64,000 nucleotides of DNA from Sediminibacterium sp. (GTDB taxonomy: Bacteria > Bacteroidota > Bacteroidia > Chitinophagales > Chitinophagaceae). The stretch covers positions 1-64,000 of the forward strand of contig NZ_JAHVAA010000005.1 in assembly GCF_019264485.1 (NCBI RefSeq), given 5' to 3'. The position numbers and the translations under genes are program-made. Under the pieces are notes generated by a model, which saw nothing but the letters and a program-made list of their open reading frames with translations, had not been told where the DNA came from and ran no database searches. Shown piece by piece: positions 24,485 to 32,784 of this stretch. The first letter of the stretch is position 1, and the number at the start of each line of letters is the position of its first letter.

Positions 24485-25318
24485 ATGGACGTAAATAAAA
24501 TTTTAACCGCGGATATCCTCGATATCGTTTTTGAGGGTAGAAACAAAGAGTACGGTGCGTACCAACTCCGCAGAACCTATAATAAGCGTATTACTTACGC
24601 TATCATAGGAACTGTGGTAGTGTGCCTGCTTTTCCTGGGAGGTTCATTGATTGCCAACTCATCCGACAAAGAAAAGACCCAGATCCTCGTACAGGATATG
24701 GAGCTTGAAAAAGTGAACCAGGATGAGAAGAAGCCTGAACCACCACCTCCGCCACCACCACCCAAACAGGAGCCTCCTAAAGTGGAGATCACCAAATTCA
24801 CCCCTCCCAAAATTGTGAAGGATGAAGAAGTGAAACCCGAAGAGGAAATCAAGGAAGTGGAAAAACTGGAAGATACCAAGATCGGTACCATCAACCAGGA
24901 AGGTATTAAAGATGAAGGTATCGTTGCTCCACCCGTGGAAGTAAAAGGTACCGGTGTGGTAGAAGCCCCCAAACAGGAAGAAGATTATGATAAAGTATTT
25001 ACTGTGGTACAGATCCCGGCGGAATTCCCCGGTGGTTTGCCTGCCTGGACCAAATACCTCGAACGTAACCTGAACAGGGACCTGCCCGTTGAAAATGGTG
25101 CACCTCCCGGTAAATACACGGTGATCGTATCATTCATCGTTGATAAAAACGGTGGTATCAGTGAAGTAAAAGCTGAGAACGACCCCGGTTATGGTACCAA
25201 AGACGAAGCGGTACGTGTAATTAAACGCGGACCCAACTGGAAGCCAGCCGTTCAGAACGGACGTCAGGTAATCTATCGTCACAAACAAAGTATCACATTC
25301 ATGGTATCGGAAGAGTAA
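24485..25318 (+). CDS. tonB: TonB energy-transducing protein (first of two tandem paralogs)
   Basis: 277 aa. The cytoplasmic start contains FEGRNKEYGAYQLRRTYNKR, followed by a membrane helix near 38-60, a proline-rich spacer (PEPPPPPPPPKQEPPK), an acidic stretch with repeated V-K-P-E-E-E, and a C-terminal TonB domain (EFPGGLPAWTKYLERNLN ... VIVSFIVDKNGGISEVK ... GPNWKPAVQNGRQVIYRHKQ). It transmits energy to outer-membrane receptors. A terminator follows its stop, and a similar gene follows after a word-repeat hairpin. Confidence 0.95.
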   Translation: MDVNKILTADILDIVFEGRNKEYGAYQLRRTYNKRITYAIIGTVVVCLLFLGGSLIANSSDKEKTQILVQDMELEKVNQDEKKPEPPPPPPPPKQEPPKVEITKFTPPKIVKDEEVKPEEEIKEVEKLEDTKIGTINQEGIKDEGIVAPPVEVKGTGVVEAPKQEEDYDKVFTVVQIPAEFPGGLPAWTKYLERNLNRDLPVENGAPPGKYTVIVSFIVDKNGGISEVKAENDPGYGTKDEAVRVIKRGPNWKPAVQNGRQVIYRHKQSITFMVSEE

Positions 25319-25339
25319 TCTCTTTATCTGATAAATTTT

Positions 25340-25378
25340 AAAAAAGCCATCACGTGTTAAGCGTGATGGCTTTTTTTT
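25340..25378 (+). terminator. Rho-independent terminator after the first tonB
   Basis: Stem AAAAAAGCCATCACG (25340-25354) pairs with CGTGATGGCTTTTTT (25362-25376), followed by further T. It ends the exbB-exbD-exbD-tonB unit 21 nt after the stop. Confidence 0.9.
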
Positions 25379-25450
25379 AGTGAGTAGTGAGTAGTGAGTA
25401 GTCAGTGAGTAGAAAAAAACTCACTCACTACTGACTACTCACTACTCACT
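25379..25450. repeat. Mirrored 7-bp word hairpin (GTGAGTA / TACTCAC), second copy
   Basis: Left arm 25379-25410 has three GTGAGTA units and a GTCAGTGAGT end. After AGAAAAAA comes right arm 25419-25450 with ACTCACT, CACTACT, GACTACT and CACTACT units. Both arms use the same heptads but in partly shuffled order. The word is the same as at 7474-7540, 18 kb away. It lies between the two tonB paralogs, directly after the terminator. Confidence 0.9.
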
Positions 25451-25500
25451 CTCTCTTATGGAATTTCCTCCCCCAGGCGTCTCATTAAAAACACAACGCT

Positions 25501-26334
25501 ATGGAAAAGAAATTCAGCCAGCGAAATGATATCCTCGAGATATTATTTGCACATCGCAACAAAGACTATGGTGCTTATGAATTACGTGTGATGTATAACA
25601 AACGCATGAAGTATGCACTGTCTGCCATGTTCATCTTATGCTTATTATTTACAGTAGGTTCTATTCTCGCCAACGCAAAAGATGAAACAAAAAAACTGGT
25701 TTATACAGGTCCTGAAATTGAACTGAGTAAAGTAGATGAACCACCGGTAGAAGAAGTAAAACCACCCGAACCTAAAATTGAAGAACCACAAACAGCTACA
25801 GAAGTATTAACACCGCCAAAAATTGTAGAAGACGACCAGGTGAAAGAAGAAGATATAATGCAGGAGGTAGAAGCGTATAACGACGTAAAGATTGGTTTGG
25901 AAAAAATTGAAGGAACGGCAGACGAGGGAATTGTAGCGCCCCCGGTTGAAGTAAGCACCGGCCTTACGAAAGGCATAAAATCGAAAGACGATGAACTTGA
26001 TGCTGAATTCAAAACCGTTCAGATTGCGGCCGAATTTCCGGGAGGCATAAAAGAATGGCAGCGTTTTCTGGAACGGAATTTAAACAGTGATTTACCCACC
26101 GATAACGGAGCACCGGTTGGTGTATATACGGTAACAGTTTCATTTGTTGTAGATACAGAAGGAAAAGTAAGCGATGTAAAAGCAGAAAATGATCCAGGTT
26201 ATGGTACCAAAGATGAAGCGGTAAGGGTCATCAGAAAAGGCCCTAAATGGATACCCGCCAACCAGAACGGAAGAGCAGTGGTATACAGACATAAACAGAT
26301 GATTACATTCAAGGTATCGGAGCAGCAACCCTAA
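25501..26334 (+). CDS. tonB: TonB energy-transducing protein (second tandem paralog)
   Basis: 277 aa, the same length and layout as the preceding TonB. It has FAHRNKDYGAYELRVMYNKR at the start, one membrane helix, a less proline-rich spacer (VKPPEPKIEEPQTATEVLTPP) and a closely similar C-terminal domain (EFPGGIKEWQRFLERNLN ... KGPKWIPANQNGRAVVYRHKQ). It arose by tandem duplication and has diverged mostly in the spacer. With a terminator between the two genes it is probably expressed separately and may serve other receptors. The stop codon abuts the CGTGAGA word of the next repeat region. Confidence 0.94.
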   Translation: MEKKFSQRNDILEILFAHRNKDYGAYELRVMYNKRMKYALSAMFILCLLFTVGSILANAKDETKKLVYTGPEIELSKVDEPPVEEVKPPEPKIEEPQTATEVLTPPKIVEDDQVKEEDIMQEVEAYNDVKIGLEKIEGTADEGIVAPPVEVSTGLTKGIKSKDDELDAEFKTVQIAAEFPGGIKEWQRFLERNLNSDLPTDNGAPVGVYTVTVSFVVDTEGKVSDVKAENDPGYGTKDEAVRVIRKGPKWIPANQNGRAVVYRHKQMITFKVSEQQP

Positions 26335-26497
26335 CGTGAGACATTATAAGAAACACTCCGTGAAACGCTGTGCCTGACTCTGTGTAACTCCGTGGTTAAC
26401 CACAGTGTACACAGAGTGAGGCACAGAGTTGCACAGAGAACCGATCACCCTCCCCTTTTTTTCACCTTTCACGTCTCACGTCTCACCTTTCACGATT
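26335..26497. repeat. Composite palindrome and 7-bp word repeats upstream of mnmE
   Basis: A near-perfect palindrome at 26370-26424 (GTGCCTGACTCTGTGTAAC and its complement, centred on GGTTAACC) is followed by heptads CACCTTT, CACGTCT, CACGTCT, CACCTTT and CACGATT (26463-26497). CGTGAGA and CCGTGAAAC at 26335-26367 are the matching complement words. The heptads equal those at 7389-7416. A TATCTTCG promoter-like box follows before mnmE. Confidence 0.85.
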
Positions 26498-26528
26498 ACC
26501 GTATCTTCGCAAAAAAGGAACCTCCAAA

Positions 26529-27911
26529 ATGTCCATTCACCTATCAGGCTGGGATGATACCATTGTTGCATTGGCTACACCACAGGGTATTGGGGCCATT
26601 GGTGTGATAAGGGTGAGTGGAAAAGAAACTTTTACTATTCTCAATCAGTTATTTCCATCCAAAGATTTGAATGTACAACCATCGCATACAATACAGGTGG
26701 GTTTTTTAAAAGAAGGAGAGCAGGTATTGGATGAAGTGGTGCTGTCATTGTTTAAAGGTCCGCGTTCTTATACTGGAGAAGATGTAATAGAAATAAGTTG
26801 TCATGGTTCTCCATTTATTCAGGAACAGGTAATCAATGCCATTACAAAACTGGGAGCCAGGCTGGCCAAACCAGGAGAGTTTACGCAGCGTGCATTTTTA
26901 AATGGTAAACTCGATCTGGCACAGGCAGAATCAGTAGCCGATTTAATAGCCAGTAATACAGAAGCCAGTAGAAAAACCGCCTTACACAATATGCGTGGAG
27001 GCTTCTCATCCGATCTCAAACAATTGCGGGAACAACTCATTCGTTTTTCGGCGATGATAGAACTGGAACTCGATTTTTCGCAGGAAGATGTGGAGTTTGC
27101 CGATCGTACTGCATTGAAACAACTGATTGATGAACTGGATGGATCAATACATCAACTCATCAGATCATTTTCATTGGGTAATGTTATTCGCAATGGTGTA
27201 CAGGTAGCTATTATTGGAAAACCCAATGCAGGAAAATCTACTTTACTCAATGCGCTGCTGAATGAAAACCGCGCCATTGTAAGTGATATTGCCGGTACTA
27301 CACGCGATACGATTGAAGAAGTAATCAATATTAATGGAATTCTGTTCAGACTGGTTGATACGGCAGGTATTCGAGAACATACAGCTGATATTATTGAACA
27401 GATAGGCGTGGAGAAGAGCTTAGAGAAAATGAATGCTTCTGATATTGTATTGTATCTCTTCGATGTAAATGAAACGACTGCAGAAGAGTTGAAAGCATTT
27501 GAAGAAACACTCAAGGCGAAAAACATACAATGCCTGCTGGTGGCCAATAAAACCGACACCGCCAACCTCGGCACTCTTCAGACCATGGACCATGGACCAT
27601 GGACCATCTACATCTCTGCCAAAACACATACCGGAATAGACCTTCTCAAACAGGCCCTCACGCAAAAAGCCATCAGTGGCGATGTAAATACCGAAGCCAC
27701 CATTGTAACCAATGCCCGCCATTACGATGCCTTATTAAAACTCTCCCAATCATTAACCGATGTACGCAATGGCATGAACGACCAGGTACCCGGCGACCTG
27801 CTGGCCCTCGACATACGCCAGTGCTTACACTACCTCGGACTCATTACCGGTGAAATAACCAATGAGGATCAGTTGGATTTTATATTTAGTAAGTTTTGTA
27901 TCGGGAAATAG
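26529..27911 (+). CDS. mnmE: tRNA uridine-5-carboxymethylaminomethyl(34) synthesis GTPase MnmE
   Basis: 460 aa. The N-terminal tetrahydrofolate-binding domain begins DTIVALATPQGIGAIGVIRVSG. The helical domain encloses the G domain with G1 GKPNAGKSTLLNAL, G2/G3 IAGTTRDTIEE and LVDTAGIRE, G4 NKTD, and the C-terminal FCIGK whose Cys is required. It modifies U34 of tRNAs with MnmG. Between G4 and the G5 SAK motif a four-unit GACCATG repeat (27581-27608) is translated as TMDHGPWT, apparently an in-frame addition. It stands alone; a TATCTTCG -7-like box precedes the ATG. Confidence 0.95.
   Translation: MSIHLSGWDDTIVALATPQGIGAIGVIRVSGKETFTILNQLFPSKDLNVQPSHTIQVGFLKEGEQVLDEVVLSLFKGPRSYTGEDVIEISCHGSPFIQEQVINAITKLGARLAKPGEFTQRAFLNGKLDLAQAESVADLIASNTEASRKTALHNMRGGFSSDLKQLREQLIRFSAMIELELDFSQEDVEFADRTALKQLIDELDGSIHQLIRSFSLGNVIRNGVQVAIIGKPNAGKSTLLNALLNENRAIVSDIAGTTRDTIEEVININGILFRLVDTAGIREHTADIIEQIGVEKSLEKMNASDIVLYLFDVNETTAEELKAFEETLKAKNIQCLLVANKTDTANLGTLQTMDHGPWTIYISAKTHTGIDLLKQALTQKAISGDVNTEATIVTNARHYDALLKLSQSLTDVRNGMNDQVPGDLLALDIRQCLHYLGLITGEITNEDQLDFIFSKFCIGK
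27581..27608. repeat. 7-bp word array GACCATG inside mnmE
   Basis: Three perfect GACCATG units and one GACCATC. Because 21 nt are a multiple of three, the frame is kept. Words of the same kind (GACTATG, GACCATT, CCATGG) form the hairpin at 57031-57126. Confidence 0.9.
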
Positions 27912-28135
27912 CCAACAACTTCCTCTCTTATCAGCTAAAGGTTAAATAATGGAAATGGTAATTTCCACGCAAACGGCTGTTTGTACACAGTTGTAAGTAC
28001 CTGATTACTTTTTTAAACAAGATTGCCGTAAAAAACCTAATCTGTAATTGTTTTAAGCATAACCGATAGCGCTAAAGCCTTGAGCTGTTATGCCCTTAAC
28101 GAATGTAGTAGTTCAATTCATAACTTATTCATAAG

Positions 28136-28831
28136 ATGGTCAATATAAAAATTACCTGGAAGTATTGTCTGGCTTTTTATTGTATGATAATGCTTTATTC
28201 CTCCTTACATGAATTGATACATCATTTTTCCGGATACATTTTATGTGGCGAATGGGGCTATAAAACCTTTAATTATTTTCAAACTGCCTGCGAAGCAAAC
28301 GCTGTTTCTTATATGGCTACTTATGCTGGTCCGGTTTTTTCATTTGCCATGATGTGGGTAGGCGCATATATGTTGAACAGAAAAGAAGCATCTCCTTATA
28401 AACAACAATTTGCATTTGCCCTCATTTTTGCTCAAATGCCATTGCAGCGAATGGTGATGTGCTTTTTTAAAATGAATGATGAATATTATGCCTCATCAAA
28501 ATTATTCGGAAAAACGGAACTGGTATATTGGATAGTAATTATAACAGTGTGGATTTGCTGTGTGCCACCACTTATTAAAGCGTATAAAGCCATAGAGAAT
28601 AAGAACAGGTTATGGTGGTTCTTGTTTTATCTGGTGCTCTTTCCCTACCTTTTATGGGGCCCCGTTTTTATGTTGCTGGAATATTTGTTGGTGGAAAAAC
28701 AGGTAATGAATGGAACCGTAATTGGTATTGCAAACCTGTTTATTTTGAATGAGCTAATTACAATTGCAGGGTATCTGTACTTCAGAAAATATTTGAATAC
28801 AACAAGGCTTAATCAAACATCTCCGGTATAA
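28136..28831 (+). CDS. Hypothetical multi-pass membrane protein with an HExxH motif
   Basis: 231 aa, unrecognised family. About five hydrophobic segments are visible. The first contains LHELIHHFSG (His25-Glu26-x-x-His29), which could bind zinc as in site-2-protease-like M50 peptidases, but the second M50 motif (NPDG-like) was not found. Cys-rich GYILCGEWGYKTF follows. The base composition is A/T-rich like the accessory island that begins next to it. It stands alone with 224 bp upstream. The name is left open. Confidence 0.6.
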   Translation: MVNIKITWKYCLAFYCMIMLYSSLHELIHHFSGYILCGEWGYKTFNYFQTACEANAVSYMATYAGPVFSFAMMWVGAYMLNRKEASPYKQQFAFALIFAQMPLQRMVMCFFKMNDEYYASSKLFGKTELVYWIVIITVWICCVPPLIKAYKAIENKNRLWWFLFYLVLFPYLLWGPVFMLLEYLLVEKQVMNGTVIGIANLFILNELITIAGYLYFRKYLNTTRLNQTSPV

Positions 28832-29143
28832 AAGGATGAAGAAGTTACAACCTTTAATAAACACCTGAAGATTTTCTGGAAGAGTTTGAATCTTGAGTGT
28901 CAACCATTTTGCAACACCCTCATACCTTAGCATAAATTTGCATATTTCAATTTTTCTTTTTATCTTACTATTCCCCCATTGACAGTTTTGCATAAACTGT
29001 TGTTTCAAGAAATCCAATAAATACTTTCTCTGATGCACCATTTTTTTGGTTGCTTGGCGAAGGTTATTTATGGATTGTTTCGCCAATTTGATAGTTGGCT
29101 GAAAGCACTCTGTAGCACCCTAGTACTTTAAAGCCCATAAAAC
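28832..29143. other. Intergenic left edge of the A+T-rich island
   Basis: 312 bp between the membrane protein and the OLD-family gene. It holds one small hairpin (ACAGTT...AACTGT about 28982-29000). A 110-codon minus-strand frame overlaps the neighbouring gene but has no family features. No attachment site or integrase was recognised. Confidence 0.5.
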
Positions 29144-30937
29144 ATGGCCAAAAAAACAAAGCAAACTGACAGTTCAACGACAGAAGTTGAAGTGCAGACT
29201 TCCAAATTATCCAAATTGATAATTAAAAATTTCCGATGTATAGGATCAACACCTGTTACGATTGACTTAAATGAAATTGTTGTTTTAGTCGGCGCAAATA
29301 ATGTTGGGAAAAGCTCAATTCTGAAAGCCTATGAAATTATAATGTCAGACAATTCAAAAGGAATAGAACTCGAAATTGAAGATTATCCTAATCACGAAAT
29401 AGACGAGGATAATTTACCCGAAATAGAATTGCATTTAATTGTCACAAGTTCAGGGGTAAGTGAAAAATGGCTTCAACCTACAGATAACCCTAATGAATTT
29501 TTAGTTCGAGAAAGGTGGACATGGGATATAGAAAGAAAATCAAAAAAAGTAGGCTGGAATGTAAGCATCGGAGATTGGGATAAAGATAGCTACCCTTTTG
29601 GACCTGGAGGAATTGCAAATGCAAGACGCCCCGAACCTCATCCAGTTTACGCCTTTTCCGACCCTAAAGTCCAAGCGGATAACATTACTAAATTGCTCAA
29701 AGCTTTTTTAACTGAAAAGGTAAACTCCCTTAAACCAAAAGAAGGTGAAGAAAATGAATTCACAAAAGTCTTAGCTAAAATTCACGAAATACAAAAATGG
29801 ATTTTAACAGAAACAAAAGCACAAATTGATACTGTAAATAGTGAGTTAACATCACTAATTGAAAAAATATTTCCAAAACATAAAGTCGACTTTGATGTAA
29901 AAACGGATTCAGCAATCGACCCCACTGCTATATTTTTTAAAAGCGATTCACAGTTATTGATGGGTACTGACGATCATTTGAGTCCAATTGAAAAGCAAGG
30001 TAGTGGAGCAAGAAGGACACTTTTGTGGGCAGCTTTAAAATATATCTCTGAAAATAAGCCCAAAGCTACTAAAGCGAAAGAAAAAGAACTTGCCGAAGTT
30101 TCTCAACCCAAGTCTCATTTGCTTTTGATAGATGAGCCAGAAATTTGCTTGCACCCAACGGCAATTCGAGATGCATGTCATGTTTTATACGAATTACCAA
30201 AAACTGGAAATTGGCAAGTCATGGTTACAACTCATTCCCCAATTTTTATTGACTTTTCAAGAGACAACACAACTATCGTTAAAGTAGAAAGAAATAACGC
30301 TGGCATCATTGAAGGAACAACAGTGTTTCGCCCTGATAGAGCACAATTGGGTGAAGACGATAAAAAAAATCTGAAGCTCCTAAACCTTTGCGACCCTTAT
30401 GTTGCCGAATTCTTCTTTGGCGGAAAGGTAATTGTCGTGGAGGGCGATACAGAATATACTGCATTTAATTATATCATTGAGAGCAAGCCAACTCTATACA
30501 AGGATATTCACATTATAAGAGCGAGAGGTAAGGCTACAATTGTTTCATTAATTAAAATCCTTAATCATTTTGGCTCTAGTTATTCAGTTTTACACGACAG
30601 CGACAGACCAAAAAATAAAAATGGTGATGGGAATCCAGCATGGGGCAATAACCCAAATATTCTAGCAGCAATAAACTCAAAACCTGTAGGGACTAAATCA
30701 CGTTTAATTGCTTCATTACCAAATTTTGAAGAGGCATATTTTGGGGAGGCGATATCCACTGAAAAGCCATATAGTGCTTTAACAACAATCTCTACAGACA
30801 CAAAGAAGTTTGAAATAATTGAAAAATTACTACAAGCATTAACGAATCATGACAAATCACTGCCAGAAAATTGTACTGAATGGTCGTCAATTGACGAACT
30901 AGAAAAAAGTTTAAATTCAGTGTTAACTACTAAGTAA
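29144..30937 (+). CDS. OLD-family ATP-dependent nuclease (AAA ATPase plus TOPRIM domain)
   Basis: 597 aa. The N-terminal ABC/SMC-like ATPase carries FRCIGSTPVTIDLNE, Walker A GANNVGKSS and, after a helical insert of about 240 residues, the signature-like KQGSGARRTLLW, Walker B LLLIDEPEICLHP and switch His in VTTHSPIF. The C-terminal TOPRIM nuclease has VIVVEGDTEYTAF (metal-binding Glu) and VLHDSDRPK. Such proteins act in phage defence, alone (P2 Old) or with a UvrD-like partner (Gabija). No helicase is adjacent, so a single-gene OLD system or a new combination with the downstream pair is likely. A/T-rich base use sets it off from the core genes. Confidence 0.87.
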   Translation: MAKKTKQTDSSTTEVEVQTSKLSKLIIKNFRCIGSTPVTIDLNEIVVLVGANNVGKSSILKAYEIIMSDNSKGIELEIEDYPNHEIDEDNLPEIELHLIVTSSGVSEKWLQPTDNPNEFLVRERWTWDIERKSKKVGWNVSIGDWDKDSYPFGPGGIANARRPEPHPVYAFSDPKVQADNITKLLKAFLTEKVNSLKPKEGEENEFTKVLAKIHEIQKWILTETKAQIDTVNSELTSLIEKIFPKHKVDFDVKTDSAIDPTAIFFKSDSQLLMGTDDHLSPIEKQGSGARRTLLWAALKYISENKPKATKAKEKELAEVSQPKSHLLLIDEPEICLHPTAIRDACHVLYELPKTGNWQVMVTTHSPIFIDFSRDNTTIVKVERNNAGIIEGTTVFRPDRAQLGEDDKKNLKLLNLCDPYVAEFFFGGKVIVVEGDTEYTAFNYIIESKPTLYKDIHIIRARGKATIVSLIKILNHFGSSYSVLHDSDRPKNKNGDGNPAWGNNPNILAAINSKPVGTKSRLIASLPNFEEAYFGEAISTEKPYSALTTISTDTKKFEIIEKLLQALTNHDKSLPENCTEWSSIDELEKSLNSVLTTK

Positions 30938-31060
30938 TGTAGCTTCAGCCAACAAAAGATTTGCCGCAAGGCTGGCGGATGGAATAACAATCGGCAGGTG
31001 GAACAGACATGCTTTAAAAATTATTAGTTTAGTTATCTTCGCAATCTTATCTTCATTGAC

Positions 31061-32236
31061 TTGAGTATAGTAGTGCTGAATATCAACAGATTAAATCATC
31101 TTTTGACACTTTATGGAGTGACAAGGGGTGAGTTGTTGAAACGACTCAACGTTAAAAGGAAAAATCCTTTAAAAGAAGCCGATGTTTTTAATAAAGAAAT
31201 AAAACTCAGTATTCTAAAAAAAATTGATTCGGTCTTCCATAAGGGCTTGTCTTTTTATATTGACCCAAAAGAACCAACACAATCAAAAGAAGAGAGTATT
31301 TTTTTTAGGAAGGACAATTTTAATGCTAAACTTAATCTTGGTGCTAAACAAATTGTAACAAAATTTGAGGAGGAAAAAATTGCCTTCTCTACTTTAGCAA
31401 AGCTATCAGATTTTAAAATAAAAAGAAATATTCCTGTATTTAAAATAACCGACAATCCAGAAGTTGTTGCATCTGAAATACGGAAGACACTTTACGCTGA
31501 ATTTAATATTGACAAGAAGGAGTTTTTAAAAAATTTCATTTCAAAATTTGCCGATAATAATATTCTTGTTTTCGAGTTTGTTGAAACGCACAATAAGAAA
31601 GAGAAAGCCAACATTAACGGATTTTATCTAACTCCTAACGTTATTGTTTTGAAAAGGAATCAAAAATCTTTCTCCAGAGAAATATTCACCCTTGCTCATG
31701 AACTAGGACACTACCTACTGAACGAAGAGGAAATTGATGATAATGTTAGTGAAATTAACGTTGAGTACAATAAGCTCAATAAAATTGAAAGATGGTGCAA
31801 CGACTTCGCTTACTTTTTTTTAGCTGGGCAATATTCTAAGGTGATTGAAAAGTTAGACGCTGCTAATAGCGGTAACGATTATCATCATGAAACAATTAAT
31901 GAAGTTTCAAAACATACCCATCTAAGTACAATTTCACTGTACACTCGACTATTGCTAAGTAATAAAATTTCTCCGTTTAACTATAAACAAGTTACAGACG
32001 AAATACTTGTAAGTATAAAAGATTGGGAAGAACGAGAAAAAGAAAGGCTTGAACGAGAAAGACAGAAAGCAATCGATGAGGGCAGAACCCCTCAGGCATC
32101 TGCCCCAAAGCCTATTATTTCACCATTGTATTTAAAGACACTTCAAAGTGCATTATATAACAACCTTATTAATGAAGCCGACTTTTGTCGAAAGCTAAAT
32201 GTTAAACCCGAAAAAGTAGGAAAATATCTTACATGA
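31061..32236 (+). CDS. ImmA/IrrE-family metallopeptidase with an N-terminal HTH-like region
   Basis: 391 aa from TTG 31061; GTG 31073 is an alternative start. Residues 1-60 (LNHLLTLYGVTRGELLKRLN) resemble a Xre-type helix-turn-helix. The COG2856 zinc site is seen in FTLAHELGHYLLNEEE with a downstream E/D and the segment RWCNDFAYFFL. A charged helix (EEREKERLERERQKA) near 330 leads to a C-terminal module repeating an L-Y-N-N-L-I-N-E-A-D-F-C-R-K-L pattern. Its stop overlaps the PIN-like gene by 4 nt. This arrangement is a recognised type II toxin-antitoxin-like pair in which this protein would be the antitoxin/regulator. A TATCTTCGCA promoter-like box is at about 31034-31043. Confidence 0.85.
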   Translation: MSIVVLNINRLNHLLTLYGVTRGELLKRLNVKRKNPLKEADVFNKEIKLSILKKIDSVFHKGLSFYIDPKEPTQSKEESIFFRKDNFNAKLNLGAKQIVTKFEEEKIAFSTLAKLSDFKIKRNIPVFKITDNPEVVASEIRKTLYAEFNIDKKEFLKNFISKFADNNILVFEFVETHNKKEKANINGFYLTPNVIVLKRNQKSFSREIFTLAHELGHYLLNEEEIDDNVSEINVEYNKLNKIERWCNDFAYFFLAGQYSKVIEKLDAANSGNDYHHETINEVSKHTHLSTISLYTRLLLSNKISPFNYKQVTDEILVSIKDWEEREKERLERERQKAIDEGRTPQASAPKPIISPLYLKTLQSALYNNLINEADFCRKLNVKPEKVGKYLT

Positions 32237-32784
32237 ATGCAATTATAGACACATCGTCATTATTGGCATTCGTAAGATATTACTTGCCTTTTGACAAAAG
32301 CGGAACATTTAAGGGACTATTTCAAACAAAGTTTGAAAATGGTGAAATAATTATTTTAGATAAAGTCTTTGATGAATCAAGGTATATTTCACAAGGTGTT
32401 ATTCTAAAAGAACTAGAATTCATTAATGATAAGAAAAAACATATCAATACAAGTAGCTTAATTCCAAGTAAAAAGTTTTTTAATTTATTAGAAAACCATT
32501 TTTGTAACAAAGATATTGTTCGTTTAAAGGGGATTACTGAAGTTGAATTTGAACAAGAAAAGACTAGATACTTAACTACTCCTGACGCAAATTTGCTTTT
32601 ATACTCTTTATCAATAAAAGCTAACAGTCCAATTGTTGTAACCGAAGAAACCAAAACAGCTAACGACAATAAAATTTTCAAAAAAATTCCTGAAAATTGT
32701 AAAGAGATTGACATTGAGTGTTGCTCTTTGCCCAAACTGCTAAAAGACCACTTCAAAATTGACATCAGTAAGCTAACAATGTAA
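32233..32784 (+). CDS. PIN-like (DUF4411-type) putative ribonuclease toxin
   Basis: 183 aa. The PIN-fold start AIIDTSSLLAFVRYYLPFD holds the first acidic residue. A second acidic cluster lies in FDESRYISQGVILKELEF, and the C-terminal part has TTPDANLLLYSL and VVTEETKTANDNKIFKKIP, a motif of DUF4411 proteins ending with the C-x-x-L-P-K-L-L segment. PIN domains are Mg-dependent RNases. Translational coupling (ATGA) with the ImmA/IrrE gene supports a toxin-antitoxin or defence function. The composition is A/T-rich. Confidence 0.82.
   Translation: MNAIIDTSSLLAFVRYYLPFDKSGTFKGLFQTKFENGEIIILDKVFDESRYISQGVILKELEFINDKKKHINTSSLIPSKKFFNLLENHFCNKDIVRLKGITEVEFEQEKTRYLTTPDANLLLYSLSIKANSPIVVTEETKTANDNKIFKKIPENCKEIDIECCSLPKLLKDHFKIDISKLTM

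Noticed and set aside
28754..29086. 110-codon minus-strand frame next to the island, considered as an integrase or transposase remnant
   Set aside because: No catalytic residues or family motif are visible, and it overlaps the end of the plus-strand membrane protein gene.
29144..30937. Gabija GajA with GajB partner
   Set aside because: The domain order fits the OLD superfamily, but no UvrD-like helicase gene is adjacent; the next genes are an ImmA/IrrE-type protein and a PIN-like protein.
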